Of a stretch of 64,000 nt of DNA, positions 48,802-58,138 are shown piece after piece. The stretch's first letter is position 1. Every line of letters begins with the position of its first letter. Under the pieces are notes generated by a model, which saw only the letters and a list, made by a program, of their open reading frames with translations, searched no databases and had not been told where the DNA came from. Source of the stretch: RBC038 sp041390625 (GTDB lineage Bacteria; Chloroflexota; Dehalococcoidia; UBA2979); assembly GCA_041390625.1 (NCBI GenBank), contig JAWKPM010000001.1, forward strand, positions 317,763-381,762, written 5' to 3'. A program made the position numbers and the translations under genes.

Positions 48802-48950
48802 TCGGCGCGGAGCGACAAGCGCGCCTAGCGCCCGACCGGCCGCCCCCGTACCCTGTTCGAAACACGAGCGTCGAGGCGCTTTGTGTCTCCCCCGCCCGCT
48901 TCGCGAGTGTCCGCCCACGAGGTCCTCGGCTGGTCCGCTGAGGAGCATCC

Positions 48951-49919
48951 GTGACCACCATCGAGTCCCGGCCCGCGAGTGAGTCGATGACCGGCCAGTT
49001 CGAGCCCCCGACCCCTGAGGTGAACTCGGTGCCTTTCGAGGCCGCGACGCACGACGTCATGGGTGGCGCCGCTCGCCTCGAGGTGCGCGTGCACGAGCAC
49101 GGCTTCGTTGCGCTCGTCGACGCGATGCCGCGCCTCGTGCCCGATGGGCAGACCGCGGATGCGGCCATCGTGCAGGCGGCCCGCGTCTCCTACGGCCAGG
49201 GCACGAAGCGGGTCAACGAGGACCGTGGCCTCCTTCGATACCTCATGCGCCACCGCCACACGACGCCGTTCGAGATGGTCGAGTTCAAGTTCCACATGGC
49301 GATGCCGATCTTCGTCGCGCGCCAGTGGATCCGGCACCGCACCGCCAACGTGAACGAGTACTCGGGCCGCTACTCGATCATCCCCGATCAGTTCTGGCAC
49401 CCGACCGTGGAGGACGTGCGACAGCAGTCCGCGACGAACCGCCAGGGCGGCGACGAGCCAATGTCGGCACAGGGCATCGAGGGCATTCAGACGGCGCAGC
49501 AGTTCGTCGACTACCTCGACCGTGCCGCCGGGCTGTACCCCGAGTACGAAACGCTGCTCGAGCAGGGCGTGTCACGCGAGCTGGCGCGCGTCGGACTGCC
49601 GCTCAGTGCCTACACGCAGTGGTACTGGAAGTGCGACCTCCACAACATCCTGCACTTCCTCGAGCTGCGGCTGGACCCGCACGCCCAACGCGAGATCCGC
49701 GAGTACGCCGAGGCGATGTACGCCCTCATCGAGCCGATCGTGCCGGTGACGATGGAGGCGTTCCGCGACTACCGACTCGAAGGCCTGAACCTCACCCGCC
49801 TCGAGATCGACGCGATCCGCGCGAAGCTCCGAGGTGACGGCGACGGCTCGCTCGACAGCAAGAACAAGCGCGAGCGTGACGAGTGGGAGCAGAAGCGAGG
49901 ACGCCTCGGCCTCGACTGA
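48951..49919 (+). CDS. thyX: Flavin-dependent thymidylate synthase
   Basis: Makes dTMP from dUMP using FAD, NADPH and methylene-tetrahydrofolate, 322 residues. The ThyX motif RHRTANVNEYSGRY (128-141) is intact. Other marks are RHRHTTPFEMVEFKFHM and QWYWKCDLHNILHFLELRLD. The first ~40 residues are an extra non-conserved extension. GTG start with GAGGAG 5 bases upstream. With the ribonucleotide reductase, the dUTPase and Maf it covers dNTP supply in this window. No thyA is seen. Confidence 0.95.
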   Translation: MTTIESRPASESMTGQFEPPTPEVNSVPFEAATHDVMGGAARLEVRVHEHGFVALVDAMPRLVPDGQTADAAIVQAARVSYGQGTKRVNEDRGLLRYLMRHRHTTPFEMVEFKFHMAMPIFVARQWIRHRTANVNEYSGRYSIIPDQFWHPTVEDVRQQSATNRQGGDEPMSAQGIEGIQTAQQFVDYLDRAAGLYPEYETLLEQGVSRELARVGLPLSAYTQWYWKCDLHNILHFLELRLDPHAQREIREYAEAMYALIEPIVPVTMEAFRDYRLEGLNLTRLEIDAIRAKLRGDGDGSLDSKNKRERDEWEQKRGRLGLD

Positions 49920-50024
49920 GCTTCTGAGCACGTGGGCCGTTCGCCCTGCGCGTGCTGGCGAGGTGGCACTTCAGCCCCTCACGACCGCGCGAGAAGATGG
50001 GCTTCCTGATGTCAGGAGGTCCAC

Positions 50025-50198
50025 ATGCCGTACCACGTTCATCGCTTCGATCTGAAGATGACCCGCGACGAGCAGAAGCTCGAGCGCTTCCTCAACGGCC
50101 TCTCAGGCGAGGTCGTCTCGATCATCCCGAATGTGACCCTCGCTGTCCCGTGGGCACACCGAGTCGACTTCGTCCTGGTTGTCGAGAAGCTGCCCTGA
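50025..50198 (+). CDS. Unrecognised 57-residue protein with strong ribosome site
   Basis: The protein reads from MPYHVHRFDLKMTRDEQ through a helix (LERFLNGLSGEVVSII) to a hydrophobic strand (RVDFVLVVEKLP). This looks like a small alpha/beta protein. AGGAGGT lies 5 bases before the ATG, the best ribosome site nearby, and the codons are typical of the genome. It follows thyX by 105 bases. Such folds occur in small regulatory or RNA-binding proteins, but I cannot name a family. Confidence 0.6.
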   Translation: MPYHVHRFDLKMTRDEQKLERFLNGLSGEVVSIIPNVTLAVPWAHRVDFVLVVEKLP

Positions 50199-50215
50199 CG
50201 GCCCAGCCTTCGCGC

Positions 50216-51565
50216 CTAGTCCCCCAGCGCCGAGGCGCGCACGCCCGAGGGGTAGAAGTGCGTGTTGATGGCGTCGCGCAGCTCACCTCGATGGTCGGGG
50301 TGCGCGATCGCGATCAGTTGCTCGGCGCGCTGGCGCTGGCTCTTCCCCCCGAGGCGGGCGATGCCGAACTCGGTCACGACGAAGTCCGCGAACGTCCTCG
50401 GGACCGTCACGTAACCCTCGGCCGGCCCGGGCGCCACGATGCGGGTAATCGTGCCGCCGGTCGCCGTCGCGGGCACGACGGTGATCGCCTTGCCGCCGGG
50501 CGAGATCGCCGCGCCGATGTGGAACTCGGTCTGGCCGCCCGTGCCGTTGTAGACGCGCGTGCCGATGGCCTCGGAGTAGACCTGCCCGGTGAGGTCGACC
50601 TCGAAGGCGTTGTTGATCGCCGTGAAGCGCTCGTGACGTCCGATGCTCATGATGTGGTTCACCGAGGTCACGCGCCGCGCCTCCAGCGGTGGGTTGCTGT
50701 TCAGCCAGTCCCAGTGCTCCTGCGTGCGCGCGTTCACCGAGGCCGTGACGTGCAGCCCGACGTCGTACGTCTTCCTCGATGAGTTGAAAACGCCCTCCAT
50801 CATCAGTTGCACCACGCCCGCCGGCGTGATCTCGGAGTGCCAGCCGAGGTCCTTCTTGCCGTGAAAGGCGCCAAACTCTGGCAGGAAGGTCGCCGTGCGC
50901 CCGGCGCCGATCTGGCAGGTGTCCCCGTCCTCGATGATCTCGTTCACGAAGCCGGCGATCGTTGCCGCCGCGTCGGTCCCGGCGCGCTCGAGGAGCGGCA
51001 GGCCGTCGAGGGCGGTCGGGATGATCGCGCTCACCTGCGAGACGTGGATGCGCTCGCCGGGCACGTCCGGCAGGAACGGGCACACCTCGACGACCGAGGT
51101 GCGCGAGCGCTCGATGTAGTCGAGCTTCTGCCACGCAAGGCCGCCCGTGCCCATGTAGCCGTTCTCGTCGGGCGCCGTGACGCTGCAGTGGAAGTAGTCC
51201 ATCGGCTCGCGCTCGGACTCGGGTAGGCGGTCCCAGACGTTGAAGGAGTTCGAGAACAGGCTCGGGTACCAGTCGACCCGCCGGTCCATCAGCCCAACCC
51301 GCGCCGTCGCGCCGGCGAAGATCTCCGATGAGAGGTCGAAACCGAGCTCGGCGTATTCGTCGCCGAACCACTCCTGGGCGGGCGAGGGCGACGAGGAGAT
51401 AATGCGAACGTTCATCCCGAGCTCGACGACGCGCGCGAAGAGCGCGGGGATCAGGCTGCGCGCGTCGGCGCCGATGCCGGAGCGCAGCACGTCGCCCGGC
51501 TGCAGCAACTGGGCCGCCTCCTCGGCGGACATGAACTTCGCGTTGTATTCGTCCTGCCAGCCCAT
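50216..51565 (-). CDS. Acetyl-CoA hydrolase/transferase family protein (4-hydroxybutyrate CoA-transferase-like)
   Basis: A family I CoA-transferase-like protein of 449 residues. The N-terminal domain carries LQPGDVLRSGIGADARSLIP, and the C-terminal domain the catalytic Glu segment LGWHSEITPAGVVQLMMEG. VYNGTGGQTEFHIGAAISPG and a final AHPDHRGEL follow. It probably shuttles CoA between acetyl- or butyryl-type acids. It differs in fold from the CaiB/BaiF proteins in this window. The ATG has GGAGGGT 6 bases upstream, and a TATGAT -10-like element lies at 51617-51622 (minus). Confidence 0.9.
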   Translation of the reverse strand: MGWQDEYNAKFMSAEEAAQLLQPGDVLRSGIGADARSLIPALFARVVELGMNVRIISSSPSPAQEWFGDEYAELGFDLSSEIFAGATARVGLMDRRVDWYPSLFSNSFNVWDRLPESEREPMDYFHCSVTAPDENGYMGTGGLAWQKLDYIERSRTSVVEVCPFLPDVPGERIHVSQVSAIIPTALDGLPLLERAGTDAAATIAGFVNEIIEDGDTCQIGAGRTATFLPEFGAFHGKKDLGWHSEITPAGVVQLMMEGVFNSSRKTYDVGLHVTASVNARTQEHWDWLNSNPPLEARRVTSVNHIMSIGRHERFTAINNAFEVDLTGQVYSEAIGTRVYNGTGGQTEFHIGAAISPGGKAITVVPATATGGTITRIVAPGPAEGYVTVPRTFADFVVTEFGIARLGGKSQRQRAEQLIAIAHPDHRGELRDAINTHFYPSGVRASALGD

Positions 51566-51673
51566 CGACGACCCTCCGTGCGCAGCCGGGATTCTGAACC
51601 CGCCCGAACCACGCGCATCATACCGGAGGCCGTCGAGGAGTTCGGCAGAGGTGTCAGGGGCTCCGAGAGTGGG

Positions 51674-52999
51674 CTAGCCGCCACCACCGCCGCCGTCGCC
51701 CGCAGCGAGCGCGAGCCGGCCTCGAGCACGGGCCCTCGACGCCTCGAGCAGCAGTCTCGAGGCGCCCGTCATGAAGAGCGCGACGATGATGCCGGAGAAG
51801 CCGACCGTGAGCGGGGCGCCGTAGCGGTCGGTCAGGAACGAGATCGGCACGCCGCCCAGCGGCATGAGCGACCACGTGAGCATGTACACGCTCATCACGC
51901 GGCCGTGGTAGTCGGGCTCCGTGATCATCATGACCTGGGTGTTGTTCAGCGCCATGAACGTCATCGAGGAGAGGCCGACGACCACGAGGAGCGCGCACGC
52001 CAGCCAGAAGTTCGGCGACCATGCGAAGGCGGCCAGCGAGATGCCGAACACGACACCCGCGCCGACCTGGAACCCCGTGGCCTTCGGATGCTCCGAGAAC
52101 GCGGCGACGAGGAGCGACCCGGCCAGCGCCCCAACCCCGCCCACGGTGTACATGAACCCGAGGCCCTTCGGGTCGACGTGGAAGACATCCTCCTGGAACA
52201 CCGGCAGCAGCATCTGGTACGGCCAGCCGATCAGCACCGGCACGAGCGCGACCACGATGAGGCCCGCAATCAGCCGGTTCTCGACGAAGACGTAGCGGAC
52301 GCCTGCCTTCATCTCCTGCCACATGGGCAGACGTTCTCGGTCGCTCGCACTCGAGGTGCGCTGGCTCGCATCGGGCACACCGAGCTGGAGCAGCAGAAGC
52401 ACGACGACGTACGCGGACGCCATGAAGAAGTAGACCATCGTCGCGGACTCATCGAAGGCGATCATGACGCCGGCCAGCGTCGGCCCGATCACCCTCGTGA
52501 GGTTCATCGCGGCGTTGTTGAGCGCGATCGCGTTCATCAGCAGGCGCTCGTCGACGAGCTCCGGGATGAGCGCCTGCCGCGCCGGCCCGTTGAACGAAAA
52601 CATCGTCCCCTGCCACACGCCGGCCACGATCAGGTGCCACATCTCGAGGGCGTCGAACAGCAGCAGGAACGCGATCCCGAGGCCCATCAGCCCCTGGCCC
52701 GCCTGTGCGAGCACGAGGACGCGCTTGCGGTCGAATCGGTCCGCCACGGCGCCGCCGAGCAGCGAGAACGCGAGCATCGGCAGGCCCCACGAGGCCATCA
52801 CCCAGCCGATCGAGGACGCCTGACCGGTGAGGTTCAGCGCGAGGAACCCCCGCGCCACGATGTGCATCTGGTTCCCGAGGAACGACGCAATCATCGAGAG
52901 CCACAGGACGCGGTACGGGCCGACCGCCAGCGAGGCGAATGTTCGCCCGCCGACCCCGCTCATGCCAGCAGAGACGTTGGGGGGTGGAGCGGCCCTCAC
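51674..52999 (-). CDS. MFS transporter (second of a tandem pair)
   Basis: A 441-residue major-facilitator protein with about 12 helices. It has FASLAVGPYRVLWLSMIASF at the first helix, the signature loop GGAVADRFDRKRVLVLAQ, FNGPARQALIPELVDERLLM and ALNNTQVMMITEPDYHGRVM. These resemble the MFS_3/enterobactin exporter-like group. The GTG at 52999 overlaps the upstream gene's stop as GTGA and fits coupled translation; ATG 52963 is the alternative and begins 12 residues later. The C-terminal tail is Gly-rich. It is a divergent paralogue of the protein encoded just upstream. Confidence 0.88.
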   Translation of the reverse strand: MRAAPPPNVSAGMSGVGGRTFASLAVGPYRVLWLSMIASFLGNQMHIVARGFLALNLTGQASSIGWVMASWGLPMLAFSLLGGAVADRFDRKRVLVLAQAGQGLMGLGIAFLLLFDALEMWHLIVAGVWQGTMFSFNGPARQALIPELVDERLLMNAIALNNAAMNLTRVIGPTLAGVMIAFDESATMVYFFMASAYVVVLLLLQLGVPDASQRTSSASDRERLPMWQEMKAGVRYVFVENRLIAGLIVVALVPVLIGWPYQMLLPVFQEDVFHVDPKGLGFMYTVGGVGALAGSLLVAAFSEHPKATGFQVGAGVVFGISLAAFAWSPNFWLACALLVVVGLSSMTFMALNNTQVMMITEPDYHGRVMSVYMLTWSLMPLGGVPISFLTDRYGAPLTVGFSGIIVALFMTGASRLLLEASRARARGRLALAAGDGGGGGG

Positions 53000-54990
53000 G
53001 ACCCTCGAGACCCGCGCATCAACCAGGACAGCCCGGCCGCCAGCGCAGCCACCGCGACGGCACTGACGAACGTCGAGCGCCCCGATGAACGCACCTCGGC
53101 GGTCGGACGCGGCGCGATCTCCCACGTCGCGAGCGACGGTCGAAGCGCAGGCGCAACGGCGTCGCCGGCCTCGATGGCGCGAAGGTCGGGCTCGCTCGGA
53201 TCGTCGGACGTCGCCTCGACTGGCTCATCGAGGGGCAGTGCAACCGCCTCGACGGGGCGCAGCACCGGCACGGGCTGGTTCGCGGGAATCTCCTCGCGGA
53301 CGAGGCCGTATGTCGCCTCGATGGGCGCAGCGGTGCCGTTCGTGTTCGAGACGAGGCCGTACGCGCCGGTCGCGCCATCGCGATGCGCGGCGAGCGAGAT
53401 CGGCTGAGCCGTCTCAGAAGGCGCGCTGCGACCGTCCTCGCGAGGCGTCATGTAGTCGAGGGACGCCTCGGTCCCCTCGATGTAGTCCCGTCGAGGTGCG
53501 CGTCGCCGCGCCATCGCCGGCGCGACCCCCGCCGAAGCCGCGGTCATCGAGGTCGCAGCGGCGGCGAAGCCGAGCGCCGATGCCGGCCGCGGAGCGCTGT
53601 CGCCGGCCGCGGGGAGTGGCGCCCGAACCGGCGGCGGTGGGGGCGGCGCGGCCTCGGTGGCCGCCTCGTCCTCGTCGAACTGTGTCGAAACCGACCGCGA
53701 GAACACGTAGCGCGGGCTGACGATGAGCATCAGCACCATGAACGCGAGGATGCCGCCACCGAGCAGCACGAACGTCTCGACGGCGCCGATGTTGTCGGCC
53801 ACGACGCCCATCGGGCCGGACATCAGCGGGAAGACGCTGAACGTCAGCATGTAGACGCTCATCACACGCCCGTAAAACTCGGGCTTCGTCTCCGCCATGA
53901 TCATCGTGTTGTTGAGCGTCTGGTACGTCGTCGAGAAGAGGCCGACGCCCAGCAGCGCCACGAGGGCACCGACGTACCCAAACGGCAGCGCGAGGAGCCC
54001 GAGGCCCAGCAGCGAGGCGCCGAAGCCGAGGCCGGCCGTGAACTGCAGCAGCGGCTTGCGGGGGAACTCGGTCATGCCGGCGATGGCGATCGAACCAACG
54101 ATCGCGCCGATGCCGGTCATCGTGAACATGAAGCCGTAGGCCCCAGGCTCGAGGCCGAGCTCGTCGACGGCGAAGCCCGGCAGCAGCGTCATATACGGCA
54201 TCCCGAGGATGGTCGGGATGAACGCCATGATCATCAGCAAGATCATCGTGCGCGAGCTGGCGATGTACCGCAGCCCGATCATGATCTCGGCGGCGACGCT
54301 GCCTCGAGAGGTCGAACCGGCGAGGTGCGACGTCGAGGGCGGCAGGCGGAAGAGGAACAGCAGCACGAAGAGGTAGAGGAAGCTCTGCGCGTAGTACGCG
54401 GACTCCACACCCCACGCGGCAATCAGGATGCCCGCGATCATCGGGCCGATGATGCGCGTCGAGTTCATCGCCACGTTGTTCAGGGCGATGGCGTTCATGA
54501 GGTCGCGCTGAGGCACGAGCTCGGCCAGCAGCGCCTGGCGCGCAGGCATGTTGAAGGCGAAGAGCGTGCCCTGGACGAGGCCCATGGCAAACAGCCACGG
54601 GATCGAGATTTGTCCGATGGTGATGAGCACGGCGGTGAGGAGCGACAGCACCCCGGTGCCCGTCTGCACGATGATGATCACGTTGCGCTTGTTCACGCGG
54701 TCCGCGACCGCGCCACCCAGCAGCGAGAACATCAGCTGCGGGATGCCCCACGCCATCATCACGATGCCGACAGACGTGTACGTCCCCGTCAGCTGGTAGG
54801 CGAGCAGGCCGCGCGCCACCATCTGCATCTGCATGCCGGCGAACGAGGCCGCCTGCGAGAACCACAGCGAGCGGTAGTGCTTGTGCTTGAGTGAGGTGAA
54901 CGCCGCGCGCATCGAGGGCTTGGATCGACCGGCCATCGGGCGTCCGCCCGGGCCCCGCCGCATCCCTGCAGCACCGCCAGCCATCGCCAT
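52996..54990 (-). CDS. MFS transporter with long C-terminal extension (first of a tandem pair)
   Basis: A 664-residue protein. Residues ~30-440 are a 12-helix MFS transporter of the same type as its neighbour (GGAVADRVNKRNVIIIVQ, FNMPARQALLAELVPQRDLM, TLNNTMIMAETKPEFYGRVM). They are followed by ~200 residues of low-complexity Ala/Pro/Arg/Glu sequence and a final hydrophobic helix (FVSAVAVAALAAGLSWLM). That tail is unusual: it puts an extra helix after a long flexible cytoplasmic linker. A promoter lies upstream at 55066-55095. The stop overlaps the next MFS gene (GTGA), so the two may form a heterodimer. Confidence 0.88.
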   Translation of the reverse strand: MAMAGGAAGMRRGPGGRPMAGRSKPSMRAAFTSLKHKHYRSLWFSQAASFAGMQMQMVARGLLAYQLTGTYTSVGIVMMAWGIPQLMFSLLGGAVADRVNKRNVIIIVQTGTGVLSLLTAVLITIGQISIPWLFAMGLVQGTLFAFNMPARQALLAELVPQRDLMNAIALNNVAMNSTRIIGPMIAGILIAAWGVESAYYAQSFLYLFVLLFLFRLPPSTSHLAGSTSRGSVAAEIMIGLRYIASSRTMILLMIMAFIPTILGMPYMTLLPGFAVDELGLEPGAYGFMFTMTGIGAIVGSIAIAGMTEFPRKPLLQFTAGLGFGASLLGLGLLALPFGYVGALVALLGVGLFSTTYQTLNNTMIMAETKPEFYGRVMSVYMLTFSVFPLMSGPMGVVADNIGAVETFVLLGGGILAFMVLMLIVSPRYVFSRSVSTQFDEDEAATEAAPPPPPPVRAPLPAAGDSAPRPASALGFAAAATSMTAASAGVAPAMARRRAPRRDYIEGTEASLDYMTPREDGRSAPSETAQPISLAAHRDGATGAYGLVSNTNGTAAPIEATYGLVREEIPANQPVPVLRPVEAVALPLDEPVEATSDDPSEPDLRAIEAGDAVAPALRPSLATWEIAPRPTAEVRSSGRSTFVSAVAVAALAAGLSWLMRGSRGS

Positions 54991-55065
54991 TGCCGTCTCC
55001 CACCATCGAGGAAAAATCGAGGACAAATGGAATGCCAGAGCGGGCCGCGAGAGCCCGTTCCGACC

Positions 55066-55095
55066 ATGCTAGAAGGCGCGTAACCTTCCCGTCAA
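55066..55095 (-). promoter_or_regulatory. Promoter of the tandem MFS operon
   Basis: On the minus strand TTGACG (55095-55090, 5/6) is followed after 18 bases by TAGCAT (55071-55066, 4/6). Transcription would start near 55059, about 70 bases before the ATG at 54990. Confidence 0.55.
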
Positions 55096-55200
55096 CGTGA
55101 GATTGCCTCCTTCGGCACTTTGTAACGCCTCCGGCTCGTTGACGCGCCCCCGCCTCGAACGCAAGATGCCCGCACCCCGGGTGCACGCAGGAGGCGACGC

Positions 55201-57702
55201 ATGCCCGAACCGCACGTCGGACCGCTCGAGGGCATTCGCGTCATCGAGGCGTGCGGACCGATCGGCCATTACGCCGGCCGCCTCCTCGCCGACCTCGGCG
55301 CCGACGTCATCAAGGTCGAGACGCCCGCCGGCGACCCCGCTCGAAGCCACGCGCCGCACCTCGAGGGCCTCCCGCCGCTCGAGGCATCACTGCCGTTTCT
55401 GCTTCGAAACGCCAACAAGCGCGGCATCGTCCTCGACCTCGACGGCGAGACCGGGCGCACGCGCTTCCTCGAACTCCTGGCGAGCGCCGACGTGCTCATC
55501 GATGCCTGGTCGCTCGACGAGCGCGCGAGCCTCGGGCTCGACGATGCGGCGGTCGAGGTGGCCAGCCCCTCGATCATCCGTGCCTCGATCACCGGCTGGG
55601 GGCTGAGCGGGCCTCGAGCCGGACAGCCGTTCGCCGACATCGTCGGCGACGCGATGTCCGGGGTGATGCGCCTCGCCGGCTTCCCGGACGGGCCGCCGGA
55701 GCAGCTGCCGGACCTGCAGGGCTACACCTGCGCCTCGATCAACGCCGCCGCCGGCATCGTCGCCGCCATCCTCCATCGCGACGCGACGGGCGAGGCGCAG
55801 CACGTCGAGGTCTCGATGCAGGAAGCGCTCTCGATGGCGCAAGAGACCGCGATGATGCAGACGGACATCCTCGGGACGGACCGCGAGCGCCGCGGCGAGG
55901 GATCAACCCTCGAGTTCGACATGCCGGGCCTCGGGCTCCACGAGTGTGCCGATGGTTACGTCTACATGATGGCGAGTGGCACCGCCGGTAGTGGGTTCGC
56001 CGGCGTCGTCGAGCTCATGGCACAGGACGGCGCCGCCGAGGACCTGCAGCAAGAGCCCTACGCCTCGTTCATCGCCGAGCGCATGAACCGCAACGTGCTC
56101 TCGCCCCTCATCGCCGACCCGGCCACGCGCGACGAGGTGCTCGCGACGCTGGCCCACATCGATGGCGTCGTGCGCTCGTATCTCCGCACGAAGCCGAAGC
56201 GCGAGGTCTACGAGCGCGGCCAGGAGCTCCGCGTCCTGATTGGCATGGTGAGCACCCCCGAGGACATCGCTGCGAGCCCGCAACTCGAGGCACGGCGCTG
56301 GTTCATCGACCTCGAGGACCCGGGCCGCGGCCGCACGCTGCGTTACCCCGGCCCGCAGTGGCGCCTCGAGGCGACGCCCGCCTCGCTGCGCCGGCCGGCG
56401 CCGCTGCTCGGCGAGCACACCTCCGAGGTGCTCGCAGAGCTCGAGGGCCGCGCGGCTCGGACCGACGTCCGGCAGGCGTCGCCCAGCGCCGGCGCGCGCC
56501 CGCTCGATGGGGTGAAGGTCCTCGACCTCACCTGGTTCGGCGCCGGCCCCATCGCCACGAGGGCGCTCGCCAGCCTCGGCGCCGACGTCGTGCGCGTCGA
56601 GACATCGAAGCGCCCCGACGGCCTGCGGGTCGCACAGCCGAGGCCGGTTGGCGCGACGAGCCTCAACGTCTCGGGCTACTTCAACAACTACAACGCGGAC
56701 AAGCGGTCGGTCGCGATCGACCTCACCACCGAGCGCGGTCACGAGCTCGGCATCGAGCTGGTGCGGTGGGCCGACCTCTTCATGACGAACATGACCGCGC
56801 GGGCCGTGCGGAAGATCGGTCTGACGTGGGAGCAGGTCTCGGCCGTGAACCCCGGCATCATCGCCATGTACCAGCCGATGCAGGGCCTCGACGGCCCGCA
56901 CGCCGAGTACCAGGGTTTCGGCGCGATCCTCTGCACGATCTGCGGCGCGAACCACCTCGCCGGATTCGAGGGCCGAGCACCCGTCGGAGTCGGCACGAAC
57001 TACCCCGACTACGTCGTGAACCCGATGCACGCGATCACCGCACTCATGGCGGCGCTGCGCCACCGAAGGCGGACGGGTGAGGGTCAGCTCATCGACATGG
57101 CGCAGCTCGAGTCATCGGTCGCGGCGATGGCAGGCCCGCTCTTCGCCTCGATGAACGCTGGTGTGCCGTACCGCCGCGAGGGCAACCGCGTGCCCTTCGC
57201 GGCACCGCATGGCGTCTACCGCGTCCGAGGCGAGGACGAGTGGCTCGCGATCGCGTGCCTCGACGCGCAGTGGCAGGCGCTCGCCACGGTGGCTGGGCAC
57301 GCCGAGTGGGCCGCCGAGGCGCCCTTCGCCACACTCGAGGCGCGGAAGGCGCACGAGGACGAGCTCGACGCGCTCGTGTCCGAGTGGCTCGCCGGCCTCG
57401 ACGGTCGCGAGGCGATGGAGCGACTGCTCGCCGCTGGCGTGCCGGCCGGGCTTGCGCTGCGGGCCTCCGAGGTCCTCGCCGACCCGCACCTGCTCGAGCG
57501 GGGGTACTTCCGCTGGCTCGACCACGCCGAGGCCGGGCGTCGCGCCTACGACGGCCCGGGGTTCCGGCTATCGAGAACGGCGCCGCGCCTCGATCGGGCG
57601 GCGCCGCTCCTCGGTGAGCACACGCACGAGGTCGCCTCGACGATCCTCGGCCTCTCGGACGACGAGATCGGGACGCTCGTGGCGGAAGGTGTGCTCGTCT
57701 AG
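55201..57702 (+). CDS. Double-domain CaiB/BaiF CoA-transferase (tandem fusion)
   Basis: An 833-residue protein made of two full CaiB/BaiF modules in one chain. Module 1 (~1-410) has HVGPLEGIRVIEACGPIGHY, LGADVIKVETPAGDPARS and the catalytic Asp in QPFADIVGDAMSGVMRLAG. Module 2 (~425-833) has RPLDGVKVLDLTWFGAGPI, LGADVVRVETSKRPDG and RTGEGQLIDMAQLES. In module 2 the matching catalytic stretch reads YQGFGAILCTICGANHLAG, where Asp is absent. Ordinary members are ~400 residues and dimerise as interlocked rings, so the fusion may be an internal heterodimer with one active site. The ATG follows AGGAGG at 7 bases. Confidence 0.9.
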   Translation: MPEPHVGPLEGIRVIEACGPIGHYAGRLLADLGADVIKVETPAGDPARSHAPHLEGLPPLEASLPFLLRNANKRGIVLDLDGETGRTRFLELLASADVLIDAWSLDERASLGLDDAAVEVASPSIIRASITGWGLSGPRAGQPFADIVGDAMSGVMRLAGFPDGPPEQLPDLQGYTCASINAAAGIVAAILHRDATGEAQHVEVSMQEALSMAQETAMMQTDILGTDRERRGEGSTLEFDMPGLGLHECADGYVYMMASGTAGSGFAGVVELMAQDGAAEDLQQEPYASFIAERMNRNVLSPLIADPATRDEVLATLAHIDGVVRSYLRTKPKREVYERGQELRVLIGMVSTPEDIAASPQLEARRWFIDLEDPGRGRTLRYPGPQWRLEATPASLRRPAPLLGEHTSEVLAELEGRAARTDVRQASPSAGARPLDGVKVLDLTWFGAGPIATRALASLGADVVRVETSKRPDGLRVAQPRPVGATSLNVSGYFNNYNADKRSVAIDLTTERGHELGIELVRWADLFMTNMTARAVRKIGLTWEQVSAVNPGIIAMYQPMQGLDGPHAEYQGFGAILCTICGANHLAGFEGRAPVGVGTNYPDYVVNPMHAITALMAALRHRRRTGEGQLIDMAQLESSVAAMAGPLFASMNAGVPYRREGNRVPFAAPHGVYRVRGEDEWLAIACLDAQWQALATVAGHAEWAAEAPFATLEARKAHEDELDALVSEWLAGLDGREAMERLLAAGVPAGLALRASEVLADPHLLERGYFRWLDHAEAGRRAYDGPGFRLSRTAPRLDRAAPLLGEHTHEVASTILGLSDDEIGTLVAEGVLV

Positions 57703-57717
57703 TTCCTCGGGATCAGG

Positions 57718-57939
57718 CTAGGCGCGGCCGCGGCGGACCGTGTTGGCCGGCTTAGACTCCATGCCCGAGATCTGCTCCAGCGGGCAGTAGCCGACGGAGC
57801 CCGTGGCGCCCATGATGAGGCCGACGGCCGCCAGCACGATGCCCAGCGCGCCACCCACGACCCAGATGCCCACCGGCACCAGCGTCACGAACAGCACGAA
57901 TCGCACGATGCGGTCCCAGCTCGCGAGGTTCTGTCGCAT
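57718..57939 (-). CDS. DUF2892-family small inner-membrane protein
   Basis: A 73-residue protein with two helices (RFVLFVTLVPVGIWVVGGAL, then LAAVGLIMGATGSVG) followed by YCPLEQISGM, the conserved Cys-Pro motif of DUF2892 proteins. These often occur with rhodanese or sulfur proteins, but no such partner is adjacent here. GGAGGAG lies 4 bases before the ATG. The gene faces the CoA-transferase fusion with only 15 bases between stops. Confidence 0.8.
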   Translation of the reverse strand: MRQNLASWDRIVRFVLFVTLVPVGIWVVGGALGIVLAAVGLIMGATGSVGYCPLEQISGMESKPANTVRRGRA

Positions 57940-58085
57940 CTGACTCCTCCGGCGCTAGTGGCGGGCTCAACCCTGTACGAAACGATCGTAGGAGCGCGCG
58001 ACGCGGGCGTAGCGTGACGGCGGACACGCGGCGGTCCTGACCTTCGTCACGACGCGCTCATCGAGCCCGCGCGGCCGGCGGCTGA

Positions 58086-58115
58086 TTGCCGTTCCATCGT
58101 TGGGCTGGTTAGCAT
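58086..58115 (+). promoter_or_regulatory. Promoter upstream of the 102-residue unknown gene
   Basis: TTGCCG (58086-58091) is followed after 18 bases by TAGCAT (58110-58115). The start codon with its GGAG ribosome site follows at 58139. Confidence 0.4.
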
Positions 58116-58138
58116 CGCCTGGAGGATTGGAGCCCGAC

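Noticed and set aside
58100..58138. TTG at 58100 as start of the 102-residue gene
   Set aside because: It overlaps the predicted promoter, while GTG 58139 has a ribosome site at good distance.
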